Of a stretch of DNA of 42,763 nt, positions 1 to 6,975 are shown piece by piece. The stretch comes from a virus. Positions within the stretch are counted from its first letter, which is position 1; each line of letters starts with the position of its first letter. Where the stretch lies: the IMG/VR virus record IMGVR_UViG_3300036834_000018, positions 1 through 42,763 of that record, one strand, 5' to 3'. The position numbers were made by a program, and so were the translations under genes. Under the pieces are notes generated by a model. The model ran no database searches and had not been told where the DNA came from. It saw only the letters and a program-made list of their open reading frames with translations.

Positions 1-127
1 CGTAGATAACAAATGTTTGCTCTGCATCAAACTTCGCTAATGTCTCTTTGCCATATTCATCACGACCAATCCATTCATATGCTCTACCTAATCCGAACGT
101 ATCACGCCCCATTAATTGATTGTGATA
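1..127. repeat. terminal direct repeat, left copy (circular overlap)
   Basis: These 127 bases are identical to the last 127 of the window. The portal reading frame stays open when one copy is dropped and the ends are joined, so this is overlap of a circular molecule and not a biological terminal repeat. Unit length is 42,636 bp. Confidence 0.97.
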
Positions 128-553
128 GTCTTCGTTAGATTGGCTTGCAAATGTATTGATGCGTTCTGCAATTGTCTTCTCGCCGCTATACTTCAACGGA
201 TTTCCAAGCAAGACACCTAGCTTAAACGAAACAACGAAGTTTGCAAAGTCGCTTGCGATGCGGTTGTCCGCTCTGCCTTCAGGTTTGCTTGGTCGGTATT
301 TGATGTTATTGTCTGCCAACATGTATCGTTTGAGCTGCTTTAATCGGGGAACTTGCTTCGTTTGGTGATGTCGGATAAATCCAACAATCATCTTCCAAAC
401 ATCTTCATGTTCGAAATCAATTAGTTGCTCTATTTTGTTAGTACGTTGATTTAGCATCTCTCTTTTAGGCAACTGACTAACTGGCACCTTGTAAACAAGG
501 TTCGCTTCTTCATCGAATCGTCGTTGCCCTAGAAGCTGAATATTCTGTTCCAC
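1..553 (-). CDS. portal protein, N-terminal part (continues at the window end)
   Basis: This is the first 184 codons of an SPP1 gp6-type portal, the dodecameric ring at the capsid vertex through which DNA enters and leaves. The frame has no ATG near its beginning. I chose GTG at 553, which has AGAGGTG five bases upstream and yields MEQNIQLLGQRRFDEEANLV. The stretch with residues KQLKRYMLADN followed by NRIASDFANFVV is typical of the SPP1 portal N-terminus. Translation runs through base 1 and resumes at base 42636, giving 549 residues in all, a normal length for the family. The large terminase ends only 10 bases upstream, so terminase and portal are one transcription unit. A fragment beginning at the internal methionine near base 112 is an artefact of the linear cut. 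Confidence 0.93.
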   Translation of the reverse strand, partial: MEQNIQLLGQRRFDEEANLVYKVPVSQLPKREMLNQRTNKIEQLIDFEHEDVWKMIVGFIRHHQTKQVPRLKQLKRYMLADNNIKYRPSKPEGRADNRIASDFANFVVSFKLGVLLGNPLKYSGEKTIAERINTFASQSNEDYHNQLMGRDTFGLGRAYEWIGRDEYGKETLAKFDAEQTFVIY

Positions 554-563
554 TGTATCACCT

Positions 564-1976
564 CTACAATCCTAGTTTTTTGAATGTGTCTATGGTCTTC
601 ATGACATCAATTTTTTCTGTTGTGTTCATGCTCATCGTTTCGGCGATGCCTGTTGTAGCATCTGGAGCATCGTCATGTTTGTTCTTTCCTTCTCGTTGGT
701 ATGTAGTCATTGCCTTGTAGTAATCAGGAAATCTTGTTCTCCAATCACTAGGCATCCGCACATATTGTTCAATCCAGTGGCTGTTGGAATAGATTCTCGC
801 TTCTTTATTGGCGCTTTGAAAGAAATCGGATATTGCAGCTGCGCATTTCCCTTTTACTTTCTCTCTTACCGAACGAGCAAAAGACCGACCGCCGTTGTTG
901 CGCTCGATACGTGATGTATTCACTTTGAAGTTAATCAACTGATTCGCAACTGCACTCTCCGTGTATTCCATAGGTTGTTGCGTATAAATAACGTCTAAAA
1001 CATCTTGATAGCCATCTAACGTTTCGCCCCAAACAATCGAACAAAGGTAGTCCTTACCAGTATCGGCGGTATCACAATAATGCCAAATCTTCTTATAGTT
1101 AGATCTATTGCTATAAGTCTTGAACTCTCCGTACAATCTCCCTTTAATATCGATAGGCTCTTGTTGGTAGTTTGCGCTAGCGATGTCGGCACCCATTGTT
1201 TTAACTTTACGTTGATAATCCTCGTAGGAAAGGACCTCTTCACAAAGCATCCGATCGTTCTTTTCATCATATGCTTGAAAGTTGATGTGCTTAACCTTAT
1301 ATCCGCTAAGAGGTAGTTCCTTCAACGCTCTTCCTGCCAAATCATTGCTATGCCATCTAGTCATGTTGATAATAATCTTACCATTGCTTTCCAAGCGGGA
1401 TAGCATAGTGTTTACAAACCATTCCCAATGCTTATCCAAAACTGCAGCATTATTAGCTTCATCTGCATTCTTGATTACGTCATCAATGATGATGATATCT
1501 GCACCAAAACCAGTAGCTGTACCAGTAGGCGATGTAGCCAGGTAGTTATTATAGCCATCTTCCAAACTCCAAAGATTCATTGCGCCATCACCATATTTGA
1601 TTTTTGCGTCGAATATATCGGCGTACACTATCATATCTTTGTCGGCTTTTATCTCTTGGATCGTGTTCCTCACATTCTTAGAAAATACGGTCGATAGAGT
1701 TTCGTTGTATGAACCAGTCATAATCTTTTTGCTGTGATCATTTCCTAGTACCCATTCAACAAACCGCCCAAGCGTTAATGACTTGCCGTGTCTTGGCGGC
1801 ATATTAAGCACCAGAACATCATGCTCATTATCATTTAGGAATGACTGGAACTCTCCACAAACTGAAACAAGGTAATCTCTATCTGATTTATAAAACGATG
1901 GCATAATCAAGTGACAATAATCGAAGAAATATCGCTTTGCTAACTCAATCTTGGCACCTAGAGCGATTTTATCCAT
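564..1976 (-). CDS. terL: terminase large subunit
   Basis: This is the packaging motor ATPase and headful nuclease, which pumps DNA through the portal. The Walker A motif PPRHGKS lies at about residues 60-66 and a hydrophobic Walker B with two acidic residues, IIIIDD, at about 161-166. The C-terminal nuclease half carries an aspartate in HYCDTADTG and a late HDDAPDA motif. I start at ATG 1976, whose ATGGATAA overlaps the small-subunit stop and suggests translational coupling; a TTG 45 bases upstream has no ribosome site. The protein is 470 residues, normal for phages of this group. Confidence 0.95.
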   Translation of the reverse strand: MDKIALGAKIELAKRYFFDYCHLIMPSFYKSDRDYLVSVCGEFQSFLNDNEHDVLVLNMPPRHGKSLTLGRFVEWVLGNDHSKKIMTGSYNETLSTVFSKNVRNTIQEIKADKDMIVYADIFDAKIKYGDGAMNLWSLEDGYNNYLATSPTGTATGFGADIIIIDDVIKNADEANNAAVLDKHWEWFVNTMLSRLESNGKIIINMTRWHSNDLAGRALKELPLSGYKVKHINFQAYDEKNDRMLCEEVLSYEDYQRKVKTMGADIASANYQQEPIDIKGRLYGEFKTYSNRSNYKKIWHYCDTADTGKDYLCSIVWGETLDGYQDVLDVIYTQQPMEYTESAVANQLINFKVNTSRIERNNGGRSFARSVREKVKGKCAAAISDFFQSANKEARIYSNSHWIEQYVRMPSDWRTRFPDYYKAMTTYQREGKNKHDDAPDATTGIAETMSMNTTEKIDVMKTIDTFKKLGL

Positions 1977-2430
1977 CCCGACTCGCCAACTTTCGCAATT
2001 CTTCTTCGGAAAGATTAGCAAAAGGATTGCTCACCGTCATGTTGCCAGATACCTCGGTTTCTTTTTTATCACGCCATTCATCTGGCTTGCGATTCTTCAA
2101 CCAGAATATTTGAGCAGTAGTGTCTGGCGCTTGCTTTTTAGTGATAACTTTTGTCACTCTCATGCCATCTTCAGTCAGCTCTTGGGTAGTTTCTTTGAAT
2201 TCGTATCCCAATGCTCGTTTAAGCAACGCATTCTCGACCTGCCGATCAACTACTTCTTTTCCTCTTTTTAAGGACTCCGATAACACCGAGTATTTCTTTT
2301 TCCACTCATGAAGAGTTGACTCAGCAATGTTCATGTTATACGCTACTTGTTTGTCGGTAAGGCCATCACGAGCCCAACCTTCGATTTTCAATAACCCTTC
2401 TTCAGTTAGCCACTCTGTGTATTTTGCCAT
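1969..2430 (-). CDS. terS: terminase small subunit
   Basis: This 153-residue protein is expected to bind the packaging start site and hand the DNA to the large subunit. Its N-terminal third reads as a helix-turn-helix (GLTDKQVAYNMNIAESTLHEWKKKY, shown here as the region of residues 24-48), and the middle holds the RGKEVVDRQVENALLKRA helix common in Gram-positive small terminases. The C-terminus, rich in acidic residues, overlaps terL by eight bases. GAGGTC precedes the ATG. Function rests on position and HTH pattern. Confidence 0.9.
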   Translation of the reverse strand: MAKYTEWLTEEGLLKIEGWARDGLTDKQVAYNMNIAESTLHEWKKKYSVLSESLKRGKEVVDRQVENALLKRALGYEFKETTQELTEDGMRVTKVITKKQAPDTTAQIFWLKNRKPDEWRDKKETEVSGNMTVSNPFANLSEEELRKLASRDG

Positions 2431-2445
2431 GACCTCACCTTCTTT

Positions 2446-2772
2446 CTAAAATTTCTTCTTAACTAGCGTTGCTCCTTCTCGCTCATACTGTTTAATGAAT
2501 TCTTCAACGTTTGTTTTAGTGCGGGATATTACAGTGACCTCTATATACAACAACTGTTTCCAAGTGTCTTTCGTGTCTCCACGCACAATCTCCACATTCA
2601 CATAGTTCCCACTCCATACTGGCTTAATCTCGTTGCTGATCAACCTTCCCTCTTTATCGTATACAGGGTTCTCGGTGAAGTATCTATCGTTCTCTCCCTC
2701 AATCGCCTTCTTGTATGCTTCAGCGAATTCAGGTTCTACATTAACCGTTAGTAACGCTTCATAGAATTTCAT
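2446..2772 (-). CDS. hypothetical phage protein, 108 aa
   Basis: I do not recognise a family. The protein is soluble and highly charged, with an ending rich in lysine (REGATLVKKKF). It begins in an ATGA overlap with the stop of the preceding gene and ends 15 bases before terS, so it belongs to the pre-terminase cluster. This position often holds accessory DNA-packaging or regulatory genes, but nothing in the sequence identifies a role. Confidence 0.75.
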   Translation of the reverse strand: MKFYEALLTVNVEPEFAEAYKKAIEGENDRYFTENPVYDKEGRLISNEIKPVWSGNYVNVEIVRGDTKDTWKQLLYIEVTVISRTKTNVEEFIKQYEREGATLVKKKF

Positions 2773-3077
2773 AGACGAGCATCTCCAGACTTGGGGTAAA
2801 CTACACTGGTTACTTTTTTGCCGTTGATTAATAAATTAACTTTTAATAAATCCGAAATCTTTTTTTCTCTTTCTTTAGCAGTTGCATTTAATGCACTGTC
2901 CAAGAATCCATCTGCTTTCTTTTTCACTTCTGGCGAGTATACGACTTCAAGGGCTAGTTTATTAGTAACATCATCGTACTCAACCAATTCAAGATTTATC
3001 GATTGGACTTCACTTAAGTCTAATTGCTCAAAAGCACTAAAAGCATTTCTCAACATAATTCGTTTTTCTTCGTTCAC
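2769..3077 (-). CDS. hypothetical phage protein, 102 aa
   Basis: The start is GTG at 3077, with GGAGG eight bases upstream, overlapping the stop of the gene before it as GTGA. The protein is acidic and helical in appearance, with no recognised domain, cysteine pair or membrane segment. It is translationally coupled on both sides (GTGA and ATGA overlaps), so the three small genes before terS are made together. Confidence 0.72.
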   Translation of the reverse strand: MNEEKRIMLRNAFSAFEQLDLSEVQSINLELVEYDDVTNKLALEVVYSPEVKKKADGFLDSALNATAKEREKKISDLLKVNLLINGKKVTSVVYPKSGDARL

Positions 3078-3295
3078 ATTCCATACCTCCTTAATCTCTC
3101 CACAATATGCGAATCACTCTTCCACCCATGCCCAATGTATATCAGCCTATGCCGATCGATATACTCGTCACTAAATTGCCCATAGCATTCAAGCAATGTG
3201 TGCTTTGGTTTCAACTCCGCTTGTCGGATGTTCTTATGATTTAGTATTCCTACTGACAGCTGAATGTAATAGTAATATCTCGGCTTAGATGTCAT
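3074..3295 (-). CDS. hypothetical phage protein, 73 aa
   Basis: This small basic protein begins with a tyrosine-rich stretch (PRYYYYIQL). Its ATG lies inside the end of the HNH endonuclease gene, an 11-base overlap (ATGACATCTAA). Without the endonuclease it would probably have followed the phosphoesterase gene directly, because the last codons of the endonuclease resemble those of the phosphoesterase. No family recognised. Confidence 0.68.
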   Translation of the reverse strand: MTSKPRYYYYIQLSVGILNHKNIRQAELKPKHTLLECYGQFSDEYIDRHRLIYIGHGWKSDSHIVERLRRYGM

Positions 3296-3863
3296 ACGTC
3301 ACCCTCAACCTTTCACTATCATATTCAAAACGATATCCGTAATGTGTTTTTTGCCTCTTCTTAAGAACTTGATTAATTCCAGCAACAGGCACTCCTAGCT
3401 CTCTTGCACATTCAACTTGTGATGGGAATCTCTTTGATCTTCCATCTGGATAAATACAAATAATTTTTGTTTTTGCTCTTTGTGTACGAGCTATATAATT
3501 CGGATGTTTTTTTGTTCGCTCGATCTTTGTGCCATAACTGTTATTGTAAGAATGTGTGCACCATTCTAAATTTTCTGCTCGGTTATCTGATTTATTTTCA
3601 TTTTTATGATTAACTTCTTTTAGTTTTTCAGGATTAGGCAAGAAACACTCCGCTACAATTCTGTGAATATAAAAATTCTTTCTTGTACCTTCTTTTTTTA
3701 ATTGAACATACTTATATCCATTCCCGTTGTCTTGAGGTCGTTTTATCCCTTCCGGTACATAAACTCCATCCGAATTAGTTCTTTCAAGGTATTTTATCCT
3801 GCCCAAACTGCTTACTTTATAAATTCCTTCATATCCCTTAATGTCTTTCCAAATTTCCTTCAT
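3285..3863 (-). CDS. HNH homing endonuclease with NUMOD4 and NUMOD1-like domains
   Basis: This is a free-standing homing endonuclease of 192 residues. The N-terminus (WKDIKGYEGIYKVSSLGRIK) is a NUMOD4 DNA-binding module. The middle (IHRIVAECFLPNP, then EVNHKNENKSDNRAENLEW) is the HNH nuclease with its zinc- and catalysis-type His and Asn residues. The third part (CIYPDGRSKRFPSQVECARELGV) is a NUMOD1-like helix-turn-helix. The last 14 codons (FEYDSERLRVTYDI) resemble the end of the adjacent phosphoesterase (FEFNNDELKVTYDV) in protein and in DNA, a likely scar of the insertion. A ribosome site AAAGGAG precedes the ATG at 3863. Confidence 0.92.
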   Translation of the reverse strand: MKEIWKDIKGYEGIYKVSSLGRIKYLERTNSDGVYVPEGIKRPQDNGNGYKYVQLKKEGTRKNFYIHRIVAECFLPNPEKLKEVNHKNENKSDNRAENLEWCTHSYNNSYGTKIERTKKHPNYIARTQRAKTKIICIYPDGRSKRFPSQVECARELGVPVAGINQVLKKRQKTHYGYRFEYDSERLRVTYDI

Positions 3864-3904
3864 AACTACTGTCTCCTTTAGTTATTCGTCTCTAAGCAAA
3901 ATAA

Positions 3905-3954
3905 GCACAAACAGGAGTGAGACGACTCTCTTCGGGAGCTACCCTAGTTTGTGC
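3905..3954 (-). other. hairpin between phosphoesterase and HNH gene
   Basis: GCACAAAC at 3905-3912 is the exact reverse complement of GTTTGTGC at 3947-3954. The 34-base interior can pair further (AGG with CCT, and GAGA with TCTC). It sits in the only non-coding stretch between the two genes and could be part of the mobile endonuclease element or a leader that limits its expression. No T-run follows it on the minus strand, so it is not a simple terminator. Confidence 0.6.
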
Positions 3955-3962
3955 AAAATTAA

Positions 3963-3991
3963 AAGGCTACCTACACATCGTAAGTAACCTT
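3963..3991 (-). terminator. terminator overlapping the phosphoesterase stop codon
   Basis: The arms AAGGCTACCTAC (3963-3974) and GTAAGTAACCTT (3980-3991) pair over 12 bases with two G-U pairs. On the minus strand the hairpin is followed by TTTTAATTTT. The stem contains the stop codon and encodes the last residues of the phosphoesterase. Confidence 0.8.
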
Positions 3992-5197
3992 CAATTCATC
4001 ATTATTAAATTCAAATATCTGTAATTTCTTTCTGCTGGTTGTATAGCCATTCTTTACTTCGTAGTAGTCACTTTTCTTCAGTGTAGAAAGCTGCCTAACA
4101 GTTACGCCGTCTTTGTCTTGGACAGGAACTGTAACTTCCTTTTTCTCACTATGAAAATGACCTACAAAGTATTCTCTTGTTTTGGCAATACCCCACAGGT
4201 GTGGAAACTCAGTTGCTAAGAGCATAGGTAAGTTTTTCCTAGCTAAATCACCATGAGCTATACCTATAAGAACATTGTCTAGCATATAAGCTTTTCGGTG
4301 AGCTAAACTACAATCAAATTCTATTTCATTTCCTTTTAAAATAGCTTGTAGATACTGCATGAACATATAGGAGATACTCAAATCGTGATTGCCAGGAACG
4401 TAATATACTCGAACTTCCTTTGAGTGCCTCAAGGCTTCATGTACCATCGGTTCAATGTACTGCTTCAAATCCTCAACAGCCTTAACCATGTCAACCTCGT
4501 CAACTAGTGTTCCTTTTGTTGTAAACGGATTGACCATGCTGTCGTTATGAACTAAATCCCCAATAATATTAAAAGAAATCGTTTTGTAACCCTTATTAAT
4601 AATCTCAATAATTTCATCTTGAGCTGGCTTCATGTACTCGTAGTCAACAATCCCCATGTGAACATCAGTTAAATTAATGACTAAATTTCTGATACCCGTT
4701 TTAATTGGATCAACTTTTATAGGCTTTATTCCTTTTTTGATCGCTGCTACGATATCCTTGGAGTTGCTTTGCATCTTTGGCTTCACCACAAACTTCAACT
4801 GCTGATTCCATTTCTGGATATCCGCTGTAGTGGTTGTCCACTCATTGGTGGTTACTTGAGATATTTCCCACTCTTGCGGATCATAACCTTTGTAATTGAG
4901 AATGTCTTCTGGCGTTTTTCTGTCCTTCTGGTAGAAAGCCATCTTCACATCGAATTCAGCTTGAGAAACAGTGCCATCAATGTTATATCGTTTGTTTTCG
5001 TTGATTGATTGACCATCTACGGTGCGAGGTGGCGTTACTTTGTTCAATCGTTGACGTTTGCTCTTTACACTAATCTTGGTAAACTCTCTCCCGTACTCGT
5101 TTGACAATATGATCGCTATTTCTTTATTGGTATAACCTTCATTGATTAAGTCTTTGAGCCTATCAATTTCTTGTTCTGTCCAGTTTATGTTTGCCAC
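3971..5197 (-). CDS. calcineurin-like metallophosphoesterase with N-terminal Myb/SANT-like HTH
   Basis: This 408-residue protein joins a DNA-binding-like N-terminus (residues 5-52: WTEQEIDRLKDLI, GYTNKEIAIIL, KRQRLNKV) to a metallophosphoesterase domain (about 170-360). All metal-site motifs are present: TDVHMG (D178, H180), GDLVHND (D214), GNHD (N270, H271), AHGD (H315) and GHFH (H347, H349). It should hydrolyse phosphoesters using two metal ions; the substrate is unknown. Such genes are common next to phage terminases. The only start is GTG at 5197, and its ribosome site is weak because GAGG abuts it. The stop lies in a terminator stem. Confidence 0.87.
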   Translation of the reverse strand: MANINWTEQEIDRLKDLINEGYTNKEIAIILSNEYGREFTKISVKSKRQRLNKVTPPRTVDGQSINENKRYNIDGTVSQAEFDVKMAFYQKDRKTPEDILNYKGYDPQEWEISQVTTNEWTTTTADIQKWNQQLKFVVKPKMQSNSKDIVAAIKKGIKPIKVDPIKTGIRNLVINLTDVHMGIVDYEYMKPAQDEIIEIINKGYKTISFNIIGDLVHNDSMVNPFTTKGTLVDEVDMVKAVEDLKQYIEPMVHEALRHSKEVRVYYVPGNHDLSISYMFMQYLQAILKGNEIEFDCSLAHRKAYMLDNVLIGIAHGDLARKNLPMLLATEFPHLWGIAKTREYFVGHFHSEKKEVTVPVQDKDGVTVRQLSTLKKSDYYEVKNGYTTSRKKLQIFEFNNDELKVTYDV

Positions 5198-5217
5198 CTC
5201 GCTTTATCCAAAATAAA

Positions 5218-5240
5218 AAGCCACTCTCAATGAGTGACTT
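5218..5240 (-). terminator. terminator downstream of the tRNA-like genes
   Basis: AAGCCACTC (5218-5226) pairs with GAGTGACTT (5232-5240) around a five-base loop, with one G-U pair. On the minus strand the stem is followed by TTTTATTTT. It would end the transcript that carries the two tRNA-like genes, just before the phosphoesterase. Confidence 0.82.
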
Positions 5241-5250
5241 AGATATGTAC

Positions 5251-5288
5251 GTCCCCGCTTGGGACACATTGCTAAGAGGTATGCGGGG
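5251..5288 (-). other. alternative hairpins (possible attenuator or tRNA 3' trailer structure)
   Basis: Two mutually exclusive pairings are visible. GTCCC (5251-5255) pairs with GGGAC (5261-5265). CCCCGC (5253-5258) pairs with GCGGGG (5283-5288). They share bases 5253-5255. The element lies between the tRNA-like gene and its terminator. No function can be assigned from sequence. Confidence 0.5.
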
Positions 5289-5322
5289 TTCTATCAGTTT
5301 TTTGGGATTACTGTGAACCCTA

Positions 5323-5395
5323 TTGACATGACCGGACTCGAACCGGCGACCTCTTGGCTATTCACCAAACGCTCTAGCCGCTGAGCTACACGCCA
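5323..5395 (-). tRNA. tRNA-like gene, type I, positional anticodon AAT without U33
   Basis: The 73-base fold is complete. The acceptor is TGGCGTG with CATGTCA (two G-U pairs), the D stem GCTC/GAGC, the anticodon stem TTTGG/CCAAG and the T stem GCCGG/CCGGT with loop TTCGAGT. The anticodon loop is TGAATAG, so the nearly universal U33 is G and the positional anticodon (5362-5360) would be AAU, formally isoleucine but almost never used in bacteria. No CCA is encoded. It may be a decayed tRNA or a tRNA mimic. Confidence 0.75.
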
Positions 5396-5397
5396 CG

Positions 5398-5499
5398 ACT
5401 TATAAAGATTACAATTAGGATGGTACGGATTATCAGTCCGATCATATTACGTCCGACTTAACTAGTATACGGAGTCAACCTAACGTTTCTAATGCGTTA
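5398..5499 (-). other. spacer between tRNA-like genes with an anticodon-arm-like stem-loop
   Basis: The spacer contains CGGA-CTGATAA-TCCG on the minus strand (about 5425-5441), a stem with a seven-base loop that has U33 and anticodon GAU. I could not build convincing acceptor, D or T stems around it, so I do not call a third tRNA. It may be a remnant. Confidence 0.35.
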
Positions 5500-5591
5500 T
5501 GTCACTGGCAAGGATTTGCACCTTGCATGGCACCTAAGTCCCTAAAATCGGAATGCCTTTCTGAAGCGTCTACCTATTCCGCCACAGTGAC
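5500..5591 (-). tRNA. type II (leucine-like) tRNA-like gene with degenerate anticodon arm
   Basis: A perfect seven-pair acceptor (GTCACTG with CAGTGAC) and a leucine-type D arm (TGGCGGAATAGGTAGACGC) are clear. The T stem CAAGG/CCTTG is perfect, but its loop is TGCAAAT with G in place of U55. The best anticodon stem (TCAGA/TCCGA) has a mismatch and a loop AAGGCAT lacking U33. The alternative TTCC-GATTTTA-GGGA also lacks U33. The region between D and T arms is about nine bases longer than usual. Amino acid identity cannot be assigned. Confidence 0.6.
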
Positions 5592-5665
5592 TATCGCCCA
5601 CAGAATAATTTTTACGTATCAAAAGGAGATTGAATGCCGTTGTGCGTTTCTGTTTGTGGGCGATA
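5592..5665 (-). repeat. perfect inverted repeat abutting the 5' end of the type II tRNA-like gene
   Basis: TATCGCCCACA (5592-5602) and TGTGGGCGATA (5655-5665) are exact reverse complements 52 bases apart. In the minus-strand transcript the hairpin ends exactly at the first base of the tRNA-like gene, where RNase P would cut. Pairing continues imperfectly inward (CAGAA with TTCTG). Confidence 0.7.
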
Positions 5666-5669
5666 TCTG

Positions 5670-5700
5670 ATAATACTATTTTACCCCTCTTGACACAGGG
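5670..5700 (-). promoter_or_regulatory. candidate late promoter region
   Basis: On the minus strand TAAAAT (5683-5678) and TATTAT (5675-5670) are possible -10 hexamers. No good -35 is present at 17 bases. The site lies directly after the DUF722 regulator gene and before the late unit, where an activator-dependent late promoter is expected. This is inferred from position. Confidence 0.35.
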
Positions 5701-5724
5701 AAAACTACACGTTTCTTTCCCAAA

Positions 5725-6138
5725 TTAATTGATTTCGCCTATCTTTCTGCCAAAGTCGAGTAAAACTTTTTGTCTAATACGATAGATTGGCGTTCTCGCA
5801 TATCCATGCTTCTTGCCGAAACTTACCCAATCCATCCAACTGTCTTCTCCCCAGTACTTAGTTTCTATCAACTGTCTTATTTCCGCGCTTTGATCGCTTA
5901 AAGTTTCTTTGACTGCCTTTTTCCACAGTTCTCGATTCATAATGTACGGATCAGACATTTCCTTGATTACTTGCGACTCAATCGGATTGCTCATGATATT
6001 ACTTCGACCGCCACCGATATTTTCATCGACTTCTCGAAGCTTCAGCTCCTCTTTTCGAATAGCAATCTCTTTGTTATATGCATGGTAGTTAGCAAACTTT
6101 CTATCTAGCTCATTGATTAATGAATCATTCTTACTCAA
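5725..6138 (-). CDS. DUF722-family late transcription regulator (RinA/ArpU-like role)
   Basis: The 137-residue protein carries the DUF722 signature DENIGGGRSN (residues 39-48), followed by an acidic helical region and a C-terminal helix-turn-helix (YARTPIYRIRQKVLLDFGRKIGE). DUF722 proteins occupy the end of the early operon in many Lactococcus and Enterococcus phages and are thought to switch on late genes, like RinA. The start is TTG at 6138, with GAGGAGG eight bases upstream; no other usable start exists. Its likely target lies just downstream at about 5670-5700. Confidence 0.85.
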   Translation of the reverse strand: MSKNDSLINELDRKFANYHAYNKEIAIRKEELKLREVDENIGGGRSNIMSNPIESQVIKEMSDPYIMNRELWKKAVKETLSDQSAEIRQLIETKYWGEDSWMDWVSFGKKHGYARTPIYRIRQKVLLDFGRKIGEIN

Positions 6139-6234
6139 TCACTTGCCCTCCTCTTTATCTTCCTTACCAAAAATCACACTTGCAACCACTGTCGCTATGA
6201 CTGCGAGAAAAATTGCTACTGCAAAGTCCATCAT
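6139..6234 (-). CDS. small single-pass membrane protein, 31 aa
   Basis: This short gene has an excellent ribosome site (GGAGG, four bases before ATG at 6234). It encodes MMDFAVAIFLAVIATVVASV followed by IFGKEDKEEGK: one membrane helix with a short charged tail. Its stop lies three bases from the TTG of the DUF722 gene, so the two are coupled. Too short for family assignment. Confidence 0.7.
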   Translation of the reverse strand: MMDFAVAIFLAVIATVVASVIFGKEDKEEGK

Positions 6235-6245
6235 TTACCCTCCGT

Positions 6246-6488
6246 TTACAAGATAGCTTTGATTTTCTTCAGCTGCTTTCTTTTTATTCTTGATTTTTTT
6301 GTCCTACGATAAATTTGATGATATTTCTTGACCATTGGATCTCTTGATTGTTTAATTTCGATATTTATAACAGCTTCATCCATTGATGCACCGAAAAGTC
6401 TAAAAGCATTCGATGTACTGTTTACTATTTCTTCAATCGATCCTTGGGCCCAAGTAAGCAATTTTTGACTCATTTCATCTGATGCCAT
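6246..6488 (-). CDS. hypothetical phage protein, 80 aa
   Basis: GGGAGG precedes the ATG at 6488. The first 50 residues look helical, and the last 30 are strongly basic (RRTKKSRIKRKQLKKIKAI), suggesting nucleic-acid contact. No family recognised. It sits in the tight run of small genes leading to the late regulator. Confidence 0.68.
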   Translation of the reverse strand: MASDEMSQKLLTWAQGSIEEIVNSTSNAFRLFGASMDEAVINIEIKQSRDPMVKKYHQIYRRTKKSRIKRKQLKKIKAIL

Positions 6489-6490
6489 TT

Positions 6491-6682
6491 TTATCCTCCC
6501 GCTTCCATCGCTTCCCTAGTTAAAGGATCATTAATAATAATCTTGTACTTCATCTGCTGATGCTGCAGCTGTTCTTGTAACTGCTCAATTTGCTTCTGTT
6601 GGTCCACTATTGTATAGGATAGCCAACTTAGGCCTGCGATCATCAGCAGCAGTATTATGATGATAGAATAATCAACTTTCAT
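6491..6682 (-). CDS. small membrane protein with coiled-coil tail, 63 aa
   Basis: Residues 6-25 form a single hydrophobic helix (SIIIILLLMIAGLSWLSYTI). Residues 27-45 are a glutamine-rich coiled coil (DQQKQIEQLQEQLQHQQ). The likely topology is N-in with a cytoplasmic or extracellular coiled coil. It overlaps the previous gene by 11 bases. Function unknown. Confidence 0.7.
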   Translation of the reverse strand: MKVDYSIIIILLLMIAGLSWLSYTIVDQQKQIEQLQEQLQHQQMKYKIIINDPLTREAMEAGG

Positions 6683-6929
6683 TGGCTTGCTCCTCGAAAG
6701 TTACGAACAAGGCTACAGAATCATCCATCTTCATGTAGTTTGCATCTTCTTCAGCTTCATCAATGTAGTTTTCAATAATGTATACACAACCCAAAACTTC
6801 AAATGATTTTACCTCTCGATTTAGATATTCTGGTGGAACATAATTGTAAGTTGCTCGTTTCCCTTCATCATTAATAAAAGCTATATTGTGCTTATGACCA
6901 GTCATAGTCATTAAATCATCTACTGTCAT
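6672..6929 (-). CDS. hypothetical phage protein, 85 aa
   Basis: This acidic protein has a central run ENYIDEAEEDANYM. No domain or membrane segment is seen. The ATG at 6929 is preceded by GGAGGGATAAG, a good ribosome site. It lies between two other small genes in the early operon. Confidence 0.68.
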   Translation of the reverse strand: MTVDDLMTMTGHKHNIAFINDEGKRATYNYVPPEYLNREVKSFEVLGCVYIIENYIDEAEEDANYMKMDDSVALFVTFEEQANES

Positions 6930-6975
6930 TCTTATCCCTCCTGTTTGCTATCGCTGACGATTGCGAAGTCAGTTT

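Noticed and set aside
1-127. Biological terminal redundancy or cos end
   Set aside because: The repeat lies in the middle of the portal gene and is better explained by circular assembly overlap.
3864-3970. Group I intron or HEARO-type RNA around the HNH gene
   Set aside because: The 107-base gap is too short for an intron core, the flanking genes are separate and complete, and the endonuclease lacks the IscB-like architecture.
5398-5499. Third tRNA with anticodon GAU
   Set aside because: Only the anticodon-like arm is convincing; acceptor, D and T stems could not be built.
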